This document shows positions 46,582 to 55,403 of a stretch of DNA of 64,000 nt, in pieces; the stretch's first letter is position 1; each line of letters begins with the position of its first letter. The DNA is from Pseudomonas saudiphocaensis (GTDB lineage: Bacteria; Pseudomonadota; Gammaproteobacteria; Pseudomonadales; Pseudomonadaceae). A program made the translations under genes and the position numbers. The notes below the pieces were generated by a model that searched no databases, was not told the origin of the DNA, and saw only the letters and a list, made by a program, of their open reading frames with translations. The DNA is taken from positions 3,224,001-3,288,000 of the forward strand of contig NZ_CCSF01000001.1 in the NCBI RefSeq assembly GCF_000756775.1. The letters are read 5' to 3'.

Positions 46582-46998
46582 ATGCGTAGTTTGATCTGGG
46601 CAGCGTTGGCGCTGTTCGCTACTTGCGCAACGGCGGCCGAGACGTTCGCGCTGCGGCTGAATGGGCACCGGCTCCAGGTCGAATACGCCAGCACGCCGGC
46701 TCAGCGCGAACGTGGCCTGATGGGACGCACCGAGCTGGAGGAGGAGGCCGGAATGCTGTTTCGCTTTGACGATTTCCGCCGCCATTGCCTGTGGATGAAA
46801 AACACGCCGCTGCCGTTGTCCGCGGCCTTTCTCGATGAGCAGGGACGCATCGTCGACCTACTGGACCTTGAGCCGCTGAGCGAAGCGATCCGCTGCTCGC
46901 GCAAACCGGCGCGCTATGCGCTGGAGGTCAACCAGGGTTGGTTCGAGCGCCAGGGGATTAGCCAAGGGACTGCGGTGCTGGGAATTCCTCAGCGATAA
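46582..46998 (+). CDS. DUF192 family exported protein
   Basis: 138 residues. Signal peptide 1-18 (MRSLIWAALALFATCATA). DUF192 core: LQVEYASTPAQRERGLMGRTELEEEAGMLFRF and CLWMKNTPLPLSAAFLD, the MKNT(P)xPL motif being diagnostic. Function is unknown; the fold resembles an enzymatic barrel. Start at ATG 46582 with GAGGTGG just before; the GTG at 46576 lies in that site. It follows the antiporter by 60 bases and may be co-transcribed. A REP unit comes after its stop. Confidence 0.9.
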   Translation: MRSLIWAALALFATCATAAETFALRLNGHRLQVEYASTPAQRERGLMGRTELEEEAGMLFRFDDFRRHCLWMKNTPLPLSAAFLDEQGRIVDLLDLEPLSEAIRCSRKPARYALEVNQGWFERQGISQGTAVLGIPQR

Positions 46999-47026
46999 CC
47001 CCCGCCCTCAAGGCCGCCTGCTGTTT

Positions 47027-47060
47027 CGTAAGGTGGATAACGGCGAAGCCTTATCCACCG
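47027..47060. repeat. Single REP unit, CGTAAGGTGGATAA
   Basis: CGTAAGGTGGATAA pairs with TTATCCACC around CGGCGAAGCC. It is a lone arm of the CGTAGGGTGGA family with the ATAA/TTAT stem variant seen in the phhA-phhB copy. It lies between the converging DUF192 gene and lrp gene and may act as their shared terminator. Confidence 0.7.
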
Positions 47061-47071
47061 CTAACACCGGC

Positions 47072-47539
47072 TCAATCCAGCGGCAATTCGGTCGTCCGCT
47101 TGACCTCACTCATGGCGATATGCGAGTGCGCCTCCTGCACATGGGGCTGCTGCAGCAACTGGTCGCGTAGAAAGCGCTCATAGGCATCGATATCCCTGGC
47201 CACCACCTTGAGCAGGTAATCCGATTCGCCGGCCATGGTGTGGCACTCCAACACCTCGGGGTAGCCCACCACTGCCCGTTCGAACTCGTCCAGGTTGCTG
47301 CGGCCGTGGGCCGAAAGCTTGATATTGACGAATACCGTCATGTTCAGCCCGAGCTTCTTGGGGTTGAGGAGGGCGACCTTGCGTTCGATCAGCCCCTCTT
47401 CCTGCATGCGGTTGATCCGCCGCCAGCATGGCGATTGCGACAATTCCACCTTCTCGGCGATTTCCGCGGCGGACAGATCGGCGTTGTGCTGCAACAGCAG
47501 AAGAATCTTGCGATCGATGCTGCTCAGTGGTGTCTGCAT
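47072..47539 (-). CDS. Lrp/AsnC-family transcriptional regulator
   Basis: 155 residues from ATG 47539 (MQTPLSSIDRKILLLLQHNADLSAAEIAEKVELSQSPCWRRINRMQEEGLI), the Lrp helix-turn-helix. The C-terminal RAM domain has NIKLSAHGRSNLDEFERAV and GESDYLLKVVARDIDAYERF. It is divergent from the indolepyruvate oxidoreductase gene with 204 bases between; such pairs are usually regulator and target, with an aromatic or branched amino acid as effector. An AT-rich patch (about 47590-47620) in the gap would suit Lrp binding. Confidence 0.92.
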   Translation of the reverse strand: MQTPLSSIDRKILLLLQHNADLSAAEIAEKVELSQSPCWRRINRMQEEGLIERKVALLNPKKLGLNMTVFVNIKLSAHGRSNLDEFERAVVGYPEVLECHTMAGESDYLLKVVARDIDAYERFLRDQLLQQPHVQEAHSHIAMSEVKRTTELPLD

Positions 47540-47743
47540 GCTTCTTCCCGTTTTGTTGTTATGGGCGAAACGTTCATGCGCAGGATGGCGGTTTCTCTGC
47601 AAAAGTAGAAAGAAAATCTCCCGCCGTCACGGCCACACTGCAAGTCAAATGCGCAGCGGAGGGGCGACCCCTCACCGACTGCGCCCAGGCGGGCGGCGCA
47701 AAACGCTGCCCAGACTCCCTATAAGAATAAAGAGGAGCGCCCC

Positions 47744-50700
47744 ATGACTCTGGCCGAGATCCGTCTGGACGACAAATACCGGCTCGCTACCGGTCACCTG
47801 TACCTCACCGGCACCCAGGCGCTGACCCGCCTGCCGATGCTGCAGCATCAGCGCGATCAGGCGCGCGGGCTGAACACCGGCGGCTTCATTTCCGGCTACC
47901 GCGGCTCGCCCCTGGGCGGGCTGGACAAGAGTCTCTGGGACGCCCGTGATTACCTCAAGCAGCACGCCATCCATTTCCAGCCAGGCCTGAATGAGGAACT
48001 GGCCGCCACCGCCGTGTGGGGCAGTCAGCAGGCCAACCTGTTTCCCGGCGCAAAATACGACGGCGTGTTTGCCATGTGGTACGGCAAGGGGCCAGGCGTG
48101 GACCGCGCCGGTGACGTGTTCAAGCACGGCAATGCGGCCGGCGTCGCGCCCCATGGCGGCGTGCTGCTGCTGGCCGGTGATGACCACGGCTGCAAGTCCT
48201 CGACGCTGCCGCACCAGAGCGAGCATGCCTTTATTGCCGCTTCGATCCCGGTGCTGAACCCTGCCAACGTCCAGGAGATCCTCGACTACGGCATCATCGG
48301 CTGGGAGCTGTCGCGCTATTCCGGTTGCTGGGTGGCGCTCAAGACCATCGCCGAAAACGTCGATTCCTCTGCCGTGGTGGAGGTCGACCCGCTGCGCGTG
48401 CAGACCTGCATTCCGCTGGATTTCGAGCTGCCCGAGGATGGCGTGCACATCCGTTGGCCGGACCCGCCGCTGGTGCAGGAAAAGCGCCTCAACCTCTTCA
48501 AGATCTACGCCGCCCGCGCCTTCGCTCGGGCCAACAACCTCAACCGGGTAATGCTGGATTCACCCAACCCGCGCCTGGGTATCATCACCACTGGCAAGTC
48601 CTATCTCGACGTGCGCCAGGCGCTGGACGACCTGGGCCTGGACGAAGCCCTGTGTGCCGCCGTGGGCCTGCGGGTGCTAAAGGTCGGTATGAGCTGGCCG
48701 CTGGAGCCGGTCTCGGTACACGAGTTCGCCCGTGGCCTGGACGAGATCCTGGTGGTCGAGGAAAAGCGCAGCATCATCGAGGACCAGCTCACCGGGCAGC
48801 TCTACAACTGGCCGGTGGACAAGCGCCCGCGGGTGGTCGGCGAGTTTGACGAGCAGGGCCGTTCGCTGCTGCCCAACCTCAGCGAACTGACCCCGGCGAT
48901 GATCGCCCGGGTGATCGCCAAACGCCTCGCGCCGATCTACACCAGCGAGAGCATCCTGACCCGCCTGGCCTTTCTCGACGCCAAGGAGAAGGCCCTGGCC
49001 GCGCGCAGCTACAGCACCGTGCGTACCCCGCACTACTGCTCCGGCTGTCCGCACAACACCTCCACCAAGGTGCCCGAGGGCAGCCGCGCCTCGGCCGGCA
49101 TCGGTTGCCACTACATGGTGCAGTGGATGGATCGTCGTACCGAGACCTTCACCCAGATGGGCGGCGAGGGCGTCAACTGGATCGGCCAGGCGCCGTTCAC
49201 CGACACCCCGCACATGTTCCAGAACCTCGGCGACGGCACCTATTTCCATTCCGGCAGCCTGGCGGTGCGCGCGGCGGTGGCGGCGGGGGTCAACATCACT
49301 TTCAAGATCCTCTACAACGATGCGGTGGCCATGACCGGCGGCCAGCCCATCGACGGCGAACTGCGCGTCGACCAGCTCAGCCGCCAGGTGCATGACGAGG
49401 GCGTCCAGCGCATCGCCATCGTCAGCGACGAGCCGGACAAGTACCCCAGCCGCGACAGCTTCGCGCCGAACGCCAGCTTTCATCACCGCCGCGAGCTGGA
49501 CGCCGTGCAGCGCGAGCTGCGGGAGTGCAAGGGCGTCTCGGTGATCATCTACGACCAGACCTGCGCCACCGAGAAGCGCCGGCGGCGCAAGCGCGGCAAG
49601 CTCGAGGACCCGGCCAAGCGCGTGTTCATCAACCCCGCCGTGTGCGAGGGTTGCGGCGACTGTGGCGAGAAATCCAACTGCCTGTCGGTGCTGCCGCTGG
49701 AGACCGAGCTGGGACGCAAGCGCGAGATCGACCAGAACGCCTGTAACAAGGACTACTCCTGCGTCGAGGGCTTCTGTCCGAGCTTCGTCACCGTGCACGG
49801 CGGCCAGCTGCGCAAGCCCGAGGCGGTGGCCGGCGGCATCGAGGCGGCCGAGTTGCCCGAGCCACAACATCCCTCGCTGGAACGACCGTGGAACGTGCTG
49901 ATCCCCGGCGTCGGCGGCAGCGGCGTGACCACCCTCGGTGCGTTGATCGGCATGGCCGCGCACCTGGAGGGCAAGGGTTGCACGGTGCTCGACCAGGCGG
50001 GCCTGGCGCAGAAGTTCGGCCCGGTGACCACCCATGTGCGGATCGCCGCCAGGCAGAGCGATATCTACGCCGTGCGCATCGCCGCCGGCGAAGCCGACCT
50101 GCTGCTGGGCTGCGATCTGATCGTCGCGGCCGGTGACGAGGCGCTGACCCGCCTGAACGACAGGATCAGCAACGCCGTGGTGAACAGCTTCGAGGGAGCC
50201 ACCGCCGAATTCACCCGCAATCCCGACGCCCACGTCCCGGGTGCGGCCATGCGCCAGGCGATCGCCGATGCGGTGGGTGCGGAAAAGACCCACTTCGTCG
50301 ACGCTACCCGGCTGGCCACGCGGCTGATGGGCGACAGCATCGCCACCAACCTTTTCCTGCTCGGCTTCGCCTACCAGCAGGGGCTGGTGCCGGTATCCGC
50401 CGAGGCCATCGAGAAGGCCATCGAGCTGAACGACATGGCCACCGAACTCAACCGCCAGGCGTTTCGCTGGGGGCGCCGCGCGGTGCTGGAGCCTGAGAGC
50501 GTGGAGCGGCTGGCGCGTCCCCAGGAGACAGAGGAGCCGATCTGCAGAAGCCTCGAAGAGATCGTCGATTGGCGCGTCGACTTTCTTACCCAGTATCAGG
50601 GCAAAGCGCTGGCCCGGCGTTATCGCCGGCTGGTGGAGCGGGTGCGGGAGGCCGACACGGCCGATGACCTGGCACTCTCCAAGGCGGCGGCACGCTACTA

Positions 50701-51214
50701 CTTCAAGCTGCTGGCCTACAAAGACGAGTACGAAGTGGCGCGGTTGTACAGTGAGCCCGAGTTCCGCCAGCAACTTGAGGCTCAGTTCGAAGGTGACTAC
50801 CGGTTGCAATTCCACCTGGCGCCGGCCTGGCTGGCCAAGCGTGATCGGGTGACCGGCGAGCCGCGCAAGCGCGAGTTCGGCCCTTGGATGCTCGATGTCT
50901 TCGGCGTGCTGGCGAAATTTCGCTTCCTGCGCGGGACACCGCTGGACCCTTTCGGGTACGGTCACGATCGCCGGGTAGAACGGCAACTGATCACCGAGTA
51001 CGAGAAAACCCTGGACGAGCTGCTGGCCCGTCTCAAACCGACCAACTACCGCACTGCCGTGGCAATCGCCGCGCTGCCGGAACAGATTCGCGGCTACGGC
51101 CCGGTGAAGGAGCGCAGCATTACCAAGGCGCGGCAGCAGGAGAAGCTGCTCCGCGAGCGTTTCGACAAGGGTGATGAGGTGCAGAGTGTGCGGCTCTTCC
51201 AGCCGGCGGCATAA
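47744..51214 (+). CDS. Indolepyruvate ferredoxin oxidoreductase, fused alpha-beta-gamma (IOR-type)
   Basis: 1156 residues. A TPP-dependent 2-oxoacid oxidoreductase fusion: N-terminal pyrimidine-binding half (GFISGYRGSPLGGLDKSLW), TPP-binding region with CSGCPHNTSTKVP and MGGEGVNWIG, a 4Fe-4S part near 632-680 (CEGCGDCGEKSNC and YSCVEGFCPSF), and a C-terminal gamma-type domain (IPGVGGSGVTTLGALIGMAAHLEG). Such fusions oxidise aryl- or branched-chain 2-oxoacids to acyl-CoA with ferredoxin reduction. ATG 47744 has GAGGAG upstream. The Lrp gene is divergent, and ldh is downstream. Confidence 0.93.
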   Translation: MTLAEIRLDDKYRLATGHLYLTGTQALTRLPMLQHQRDQARGLNTGGFISGYRGSPLGGLDKSLWDARDYLKQHAIHFQPGLNEELAATAVWGSQQANLFPGAKYDGVFAMWYGKGPGVDRAGDVFKHGNAAGVAPHGGVLLLAGDDHGCKSSTLPHQSEHAFIAASIPVLNPANVQEILDYGIIGWELSRYSGCWVALKTIAENVDSSAVVEVDPLRVQTCIPLDFELPEDGVHIRWPDPPLVQEKRLNLFKIYAARAFARANNLNRVMLDSPNPRLGIITTGKSYLDVRQALDDLGLDEALCAAVGLRVLKVGMSWPLEPVSVHEFARGLDEILVVEEKRSIIEDQLTGQLYNWPVDKRPRVVGEFDEQGRSLLPNLSELTPAMIARVIAKRLAPIYTSESILTRLAFLDAKEKALAARSYSTVRTPHYCSGCPHNTSTKVPEGSRASAGIGCHYMVQWMDRRTETFTQMGGEGVNWIGQAPFTDTPHMFQNLGDGTYFHSGSLAVRAAVAAGVNITFKILYNDAVAMTGGQPIDGELRVDQLSRQVHDEGVQRIAIVSDEPDKYPSRDSFAPNASFHHRRELDAVQRELRECKGVSVIIYDQTCATEKRRRRKRGKLEDPAKRVFINPAVCEGCGDCGEKSNCLSVLPLETELGRKREIDQNACNKDYSCVEGFCPSFVTVHGGQLRKPEAVAGGIEAAELPEPQHPSLERPWNVLIPGVGGSGVTTLGALIGMAAHLEGKGCTVLDQAGLAQKFGPVTTHVRIAARQSDIYAVRIAAGEADLLLGCDLIVAAGDEALTRLNDRISNAVVNSFEGATAEFTRNPDAHVPGAAMRQAIADAVGAEKTHFVDATRLATRLMGDSIATNLFLLGFAYQQGLVPVSAEAIEKAIELNDMATELNRQAFRWGRRAVLEPESVERLARPQETEEPICRSLEEIVDWRVDFLTQYQGKALARRYRRLVERVREADTADDLALSKAAARYYFKLLAYKDEYEVARLYSEPEFRQQLEAQFEGDYRLQFHLAPAWLAKRDRVTGEPRKREFGPWMLDVFGVLAKFRFLRGTPLDPFGYGHDRRVERQLITEYEKTLDELLARLKPTNYRTAVAIAALPEQIRGYGPVKERSITKARQQEKLLRERFDKGDEVQSVRLFQPAA

Positions 51215-51248
51215 GGCGCGGGACGCCAGGCAGTTCTGTGGCCTGCTT

Positions 51249-51438
51249 TGTCGCGGGGTCGCGGCTCCTACGGGGCTGGTGAGGTTTACCGGTTTTTGTC
51301 CTGCCTTCGGGCGAATCGGTAGGGTGCAATCTTCCGACTGGGCAGGCCGTTGGCTTGTTCGCCGCGGGGGCAATACTCCTACGGGTTTGGTGAGGTTTGC
51401 AGTTTTTGTGGGGGCCCCGCCCTCGGGGCGAAGCTTTT
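51249..51438. repeat. Cluster of REP units, GTAGGAGCCCCGC family
   Basis: Inverted unit GTCGCGGCTCCTACGGG near 51257, a variant CAATACTCCTACGGG near 51370, and GGGGGCCCCGCCCTCGGGGCGAAGC at 51411-51435. The segments following the first two (GGTTTGGTGAGGTTT and GGGCTGGTGAGGTTT) are also alike, so a unit of about 110 bases has been duplicated. It occupies most of the gap between the IOR gene and ldh. Confidence 0.75.
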
Positions 51439-51508
51439 CATCGTTTCGATTCAACCTATTCCAAGGCCCATCGCGCGGGCCAGCCAACAGCGATCAACGA
51501 GGTAGACC

Positions 51509-52594
51509 ATGTCCGTATTCGCGCACCCCGACTTCGACCAGCACGAGCAGGTGGTCTACTGCCATGACCAGGCGTCGGGGCTCAAGGCCATCATCGCCAT
51601 CCACAATACGCGGCTCGGTCCGGCCTTGGGCGGTTGCAGGATGTTCCCCTATGCCACGGAGAACGATGCCCTGCGCGATGTGCTGCGGCTGTCACGCGGG
51701 ATGACGCTCAAGTCTTCCCTGGCCGGCCTGCCGTTGGGTGGCGGCAAGGCGGTGATCATCGGTGATCCGCACACCGGCAAAAGCCCGGCACTGCTCCAGG
51801 CCATGGGCGACTTCGTCGAAAGCCTGGGCGGGCGCTATATCACCGCCGCCGACCTGGGCACCGGCGATGCTGAAATGCAGGCTTTCGCTCAGCGCACCAA
51901 GCATGTGGTCGGTGCCTCGCCGCGTGCCACGCTCGACGGCAGCATCACCAGTGGCGACCCTTCGCCGTCGACGGCGCTGGGAGTTTTCGTTGGTCTGCAG
52001 GAGGCGGTACGCCAGCGACTCGGGCGTAATGACCTTGCCGGCCTGAAGGTCGCGCTGCAGGGCGTGGGCCATGTCGGCATGGGTCTGGCGCGCCGGCTCA
52101 AGGCGGCCGGAGCCGAGCTGTGGGTCTGCGATATCTTCGATGCCAATGTGCAGCGCGCCATGGACGAACTGGATGTGCATGTGGTGCGACCGCAGGATAT
52201 CTACGGGCTCGACGTGGACGTATTCGCACCCTGCGCCATGGGCGGCATTCTCAATGAGCAGACCCTGGAAGTGCTGCGTGCGCCGGTTATCGCGGGCGCT
52301 GCCAACAACCAGCTGGCCACCCCGGAAATCGGCGAGATGCTGCGCCAGCGCAACCAGCTCTGGGCACCCGATTACGCCATCAATGCGGGCGGCATCATCG
52401 ATGTCTACTACCAGAGCAGCGGTGGCAGCGCCGCGCAGATCGACAGCCATGTACGCGGCATCAGCGACACGCTGCGGGAAATCTTCTCCCGCGCCAGTGC
52501 CAGTGACGAGCCGACCTCGGTGATTGCCGACCGCCTGGCTCTGGAACGGATTGAGGCAAGCGGCCAGCCGGAGGCACTGCGTCTGCACGCCTAA
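51509..52594 (+). CDS. ldh: Leucine/valine/phenylalanine dehydrogenase (Glu/Leu/Phe/Val DH family)
   Basis: 361 residues. NAD-dependent oxidative deamination of branched or aromatic amino acids. Substrate and catalytic lysines: K68 ([10 protein letters not shown]) and K80 ([10 protein letters not shown]). Rossmann motif [14 protein letters not shown] near 182-195. ATAL-type loop ([12 protein letters not shown]) and NNQLATPEI / [11 protein letters not shown] segments are typical of leucine dehydrogenase. P. aeruginosa Ldh (PA3418) is the likely counterpart. Its 2-oxoacid product could feed the IOR enzyme upstream. A terminator follows. Confidence 0.93.
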   Translation: MSVFAHPDFDQHEQVVYCHDQASGLKAIIAIHNTRLGPALGGCRMFPYATENDALRDVLRLSRGMTLKSSLAGLPLGGGKAVIIGDPHTGKSPALLQAMGDFVESLGGRYITAADLGTGDAEMQAFAQRTKHVVGASPRATLDGSITSGDPSPSTALGVFVGLQEAVRQRLGRNDLAGLKVALQGVGHVGMGLARRLKAAGAELWVCDIFDANVQRAMDELDVHVVRPQDIYGLDVDVFAPCAMGGILNEQTLEVLRAPVIAGAANNQLATPEIGEMLRQRNQLWAPDYAINAGGIIDVYYQSSGGSAAQIDSHVRGISDTLREIFSRASASDEPTSVIADRLALERIEASGQPEALRLHA

Positions 52595-52620
52595 CCTTTC
52601 CGGCCCCGCTCTAGAACCCC

Positions 52621-52648
52621 ACGACCCGCCAGATGGCGGGTCGTTTGC
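52621..52648 (+). terminator. Terminator after ldh
   Basis: ACGACCCGCC pairs with GGCGGGTCGT around AGAT, followed by TTGCGTTTG. It lies about 26 bases after the ldh stop codon. Confidence 0.8.
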
Positions 52649-52670
52649 GTTTGCAGTTCCCCGTCTTGGA

Positions 52671-52699
52671 GGGAGCGAATGTGCTCGCGATTCGCTCCC
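52671..52699. repeat. REP-like hairpin GGGAGCGAAT / ATTCGCTCCC
   Basis: A perfect ten-base stem with a nine-base loop (GTGCTCGCG), of the GGGAGCG REP type also at 12732. It lies in the 403-base gap 52595-52997, which otherwise holds the ldh terminator and the hpd control region. Confidence 0.7.
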
Positions 52700-52792
52700 G
52701 CCGATCATGCCCGCCAAATCTTTGCTTATAGGCCGACAGCTGCGGCTCTGAGCGACTTTCTAGAGATGGTGCGTCAGCTTGTCGCATCGGCC

Positions 52793-52870
52793 TGTCAGCT
52801 TTTCGTTACGTCTGGAAAGCGCTGGAGCTTCGCCCTGGCAAGGTTTTAGCCGTGTAAAGAAAAGCTGACG
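52793..52870 (+). promoter_or_regulatory. Possible PhhR-type sites upstream of hpd
   Basis: Two imperfect versions of TGTAAA-N6-TTTACA, which I recall as the PhhR box: TGTCAG-N6-GTTACG at 52793-52810 (8 of 12) and TGTAAA-N6-CTGACG at 52853-52870 (9 of 12). PhhR (TyrR-like) activates phenylalanine and tyrosine catabolism in Pseudomonas, so position is sensible, but each match is partial. Confidence 0.3.
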
Positions 52871-52997
52871 TCTGCACGCCCGGGGTTCGGTCTGTAGGGC
52901 GTTGTGGGTGCTTGTTACCGACGCCGCACTGGTTTGTGATGCCTCCACCACCTTGCGCAGGGCTCGGCCCTGGCCACTCACAACAACAGGAGGCGAG

Positions 52998-54083
52998 ATG
53001 AACGCCGTGACCAAGATTGAGCAGCACAACCCCATCGGCACCGACGGCTTCGAGTTTGTCGAGTTCACCGCGCCAAACGCCGAAGGTATCGCGCAGTTGC
53101 GCACACTGTTCACCCAGATGGGCTTTACCGAAACCGCCAAGCATCGCTCCAAGGAGGTCTGGCTGTTCCAGCAGCACGACATCAATATCGTGCTCAACGG
53201 CAGCCCCACCGGGCACGTGCGCGAGTTTGGCGAGAAGCACGGGCCGAGCGCCTGCGCCATGGCCTTCCGCGTGAAGAACGCCGCCCAGGCCGCTGCCTAC
53301 GTCGAATCCCAGGGTGCCAAGCTGGTGGGCAGCCACGCCAACTTCGGCGAGCTGAACATCCCTTGTGTCGAGGGCATCGGCGGCTCCTTGCTGTACCTCG
53401 TCGATCGTTATGGCGACAAGACGATCTATGACGTCGACTTCGAATACATCGAAGGCCGCTCGCCCAACGACAACGCCGTGGGCCTGATGTGCATCGACCA
53501 CCTGACCCACAACGTGCGTCGCGGGCAGATGGACGTCTGGTCCGGCTTCTACGAGCGCATCGCCAACTTCCGCGAGATTCGCTACTTCGATATCGAGGGC
53601 AAGCTCACCGGTCTGTTCTCCCGCGCCATGACCGCGCCTTGCGGCAAGATCCGCATCCCGATCAACGAGTCGGCGGACGACAAATCGCAGATCGAGGAAT
53701 TCATCCGCGAATACCACGGCGAGGGCATCCAGCACATCGCGCTGAGCACCGACGATATCTACGAGACCGTCCGGCGCCTGCGTGCCAACGGCGTGGAGTT
53801 CATGACAACCCCGGATACCTACTACGAGAAGGTCGATAGCCGCGTCGCCGGTCATGGCGAACCTACCGAGCTGCTGCGCGAGTTGAACCTGCTGATCGAC
53901 GGCGCGCCAGGGGATGACGGCATCCTCCTGCAGATTTTCACCAACACGGTGATCGGCCCGATCTTCTTCGAAATCATCCAGCGCAAGGGCAACCAGGGCT
54001 TTGGCGAGGGCAATTTCAAGGCCCTGTTCGAGTCCATCGAGGAAGACCAGCTGCGCCGCGGCGTGATCAAGGCGGACGAGTAA
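52998..54083 (+). CDS. hpd: 4-hydroxyphenylpyruvate dioxygenase
   Basis: 361 residues. It converts 4-hydroxyphenylpyruvate to homogentisate with Fe(II) and O2. The iron ligands are a His in MCIDHLTHNV (about 167), a His in IQHIALST (about 245) and a Glu in FFEIIQRKG (about 324). The C-terminal GFGEGNFKALFESIEEDQLRRG is the mobile gate helix region. ATG 52998 has AGGAGG upstream; a longer ORF from 52902 lacks support. It leads the tyrosine degradation genes and is separated from hmgA by a REP pair. Confidence 0.97.
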   Translation: MNAVTKIEQHNPIGTDGFEFVEFTAPNAEGIAQLRTLFTQMGFTETAKHRSKEVWLFQQHDINIVLNGSPTGHVREFGEKHGPSACAMAFRVKNAAQAAAYVESQGAKLVGSHANFGELNIPCVEGIGGSLLYLVDRYGDKTIYDVDFEYIEGRSPNDNAVGLMCIDHLTHNVRRGQMDVWSGFYERIANFREIRYFDIEGKLTGLFSRAMTAPCGKIRIPINESADDKSQIEEFIREYHGEGIQHIALSTDDIYETVRRLRANGVEFMTTPDTYYEKVDSRVAGHGEPTELLRELNLLIDGAPGDDGILLQIFTNTVIGPIFFEIIQRKGNQGFGEGNFKALFESIEEDQLRRGVIKADE

Positions 54084-54111
54084 GTCCGGCGCCAGGACCG
54101 TGGTGGGTATG

Positions 54112-54218
54112 CGTAGGGTGGATGTCGCGCAGCACATCCACGCGTATAGCGGGAGCAACAGGCCCGCATGGGTCCCCCCCAGACGCGTGGAAGATGCTTC
54201 GCAGTCTTCCACCCTACG
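54112..54218. repeat. REP pair (REPIN-like), CGTAGGGTGGA family, copy 2
   Basis: Left arm CGTAGGGTGGATGT...ACATCCACGCG, right arm CGCGTGGAAGA...TCTTCCACCCTACG, with a 38-base unlike centre. The arms differ from copy 1 (84-171) by almost nothing, while the centres differ in length and sequence. It lies between hpd and hmgA, 28 bases after the hpd stop. Confidence 0.85.
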
Positions 54219-54263
54219 CTCCGTCCACGCCTTCAGATCCCGCGATATCACCAGGAGAGCCAT

Positions 54264-55403
54264 ATGAGCCGCAAATGGATCAGTTTCCCCATCCGCGAAG
54301 GGGACTGCTCGCGTCAGGCGCACTGCGATTTCCCGCAGGGAACCTTCGAGCGCGAGATGGGCCGCGAAGGCTTCTTCGGCCCCGCTTCGCACCTGCATCA
54401 CAAGCATCCGCCGACTGGCTGGGTCGACTGGGAAGGCCCGCTGCGCCCGCATGCCTTCAACTTCAACCACATCCCCAGCGAGGGCGACTGCCCATTGCAG
54501 GCGCCGCTGGCGCTGCACAATGCCGATATCAAGCTGCGGCTGTGGAAGACCAACGGGGCCATGCGCCATCTGGTGCGCAACAGCGACGGTGACGACCTGT
54601 TGTTCATCCACGAGGGTGCCGGGCATTTCTACTGCGATTTCGGCCATCTGGAGTTTCGCGACGGCGACTACCTGATGGTCCCGCGCGGTACCGCCTGGCG
54701 TATCGAGGCCAGCGAGCCGGTGTTCATGCTGCTGATCGAGAACACCGACGGTGCCTACCAGTTGCCGGAAAAAGGCCTGGTCGGCCCCCATGCGATCTTC
54801 GACCCGGCGGTGCTCGACCATCCGCGCCTGGACGATGCCTTCCGCGCGCAACAGGACGAAACCCCCTGGCAGATCCGCATCAAGCGGCGCAACCAGATCA
54901 CCACCGTGACCTATCCCTATAACCCGCTGGATGTGGTCGGCTGGCACGGCGACAACACTGTGGTGCGGCTCAACTGGCGCGACATTCGCCCGCTGGTGAG
55001 CCATCGCTACCACCTGCCGCCGTCGGCCCACACCACCTTCGTCGCCAATGGTTTCGTGGTCTGCACCTTCACCCCGCGGCCGGTGGAAACCGATCCCGGC
55101 GCGCTGAAGGTGCCGTTCTTCCATAACAACGACGACTACGACGAAGTGCTGTTCTACCACCGCGGCAACTTCTTCAGCCGCGACAACATTGAGCAAGGCA
55201 TGGTCACCTTCCACCCTTGCGGCTTTCCCCATGGGCCGCATCCGAAGGCCTTGAAGAAGGCAAGCACCGACCCTGCGACCTTCGCCGACGAGGTGGCGGT
55301 GATGATCGATACCCGTCGCGCCCTGGAGGTCGGTGAGGCCGCCGCTGCTGTCGATGTTCCCGAATACGTCAACTCCTGGCGTGCGCCGGGTAAGGAATCC
55401 TGA
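54264..55403 (+). CDS. hmgA: Homogentisate 1,2-dioxygenase, short form
   Basis: 379 residues, shorter than the about 430-residue enzyme of P. aeruginosa and P. putida. The start MSRKWISFPIREGDCSRQAHCDFP and the later FGPASHLHHKHPPTGWVDWEG resemble the homogentisate dioxygenases of Vibrio and Shewanella. It retains the cupin-like half with RHLVRNSDGDDLLFIHEGAGHFYCDFG and FFHNNDDYDEVLFYHRGNFFSRD. It opens the ring to maleylacetoacetate. ATG 54264 has AGGAG upstream. The stop overlaps fahA by one base (TGATG). Assignment rests on this resemblance and on operon context. Confidence 0.85.
   Translation: MSRKWISFPIREGDCSRQAHCDFPQGTFEREMGREGFFGPASHLHHKHPPTGWVDWEGPLRPHAFNFNHIPSEGDCPLQAPLALHNADIKLRLWKTNGAMRHLVRNSDGDDLLFIHEGAGHFYCDFGHLEFRDGDYLMVPRGTAWRIEASEPVFMLLIENTDGAYQLPEKGLVGPHAIFDPAVLDHPRLDDAFRAQQDETPWQIRIKRRNQITTVTYPYNPLDVVGWHGDNTVVRLNWRDIRPLVSHRYHLPPSAHTTFVANGFVVCTFTPRPVETDPGALKVPFFHNNDDYDEVLFYHRGNFFSRDNIEQGMVTFHPCGFPHGPHPKALKKASTDPATFADEVAVMIDTRRALEVGEAAAAVDVPEYVNSWRAPGKES

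Noticed and set aside
48677-51487. 936-codon open frame antisense to the oxidoreductase gene
   Set aside because: It mirrors the codon bias of the real gene (GC-rich third positions keep the reverse frame open), has no recognisable domain, and is rich in His, Gly, Ala and Arg as such shadows are.
52840-52852. Sigma-54 promoter upstream of hpd
   Set aside because: TGGCAAGG is present but no TTGC lies at the required distance.
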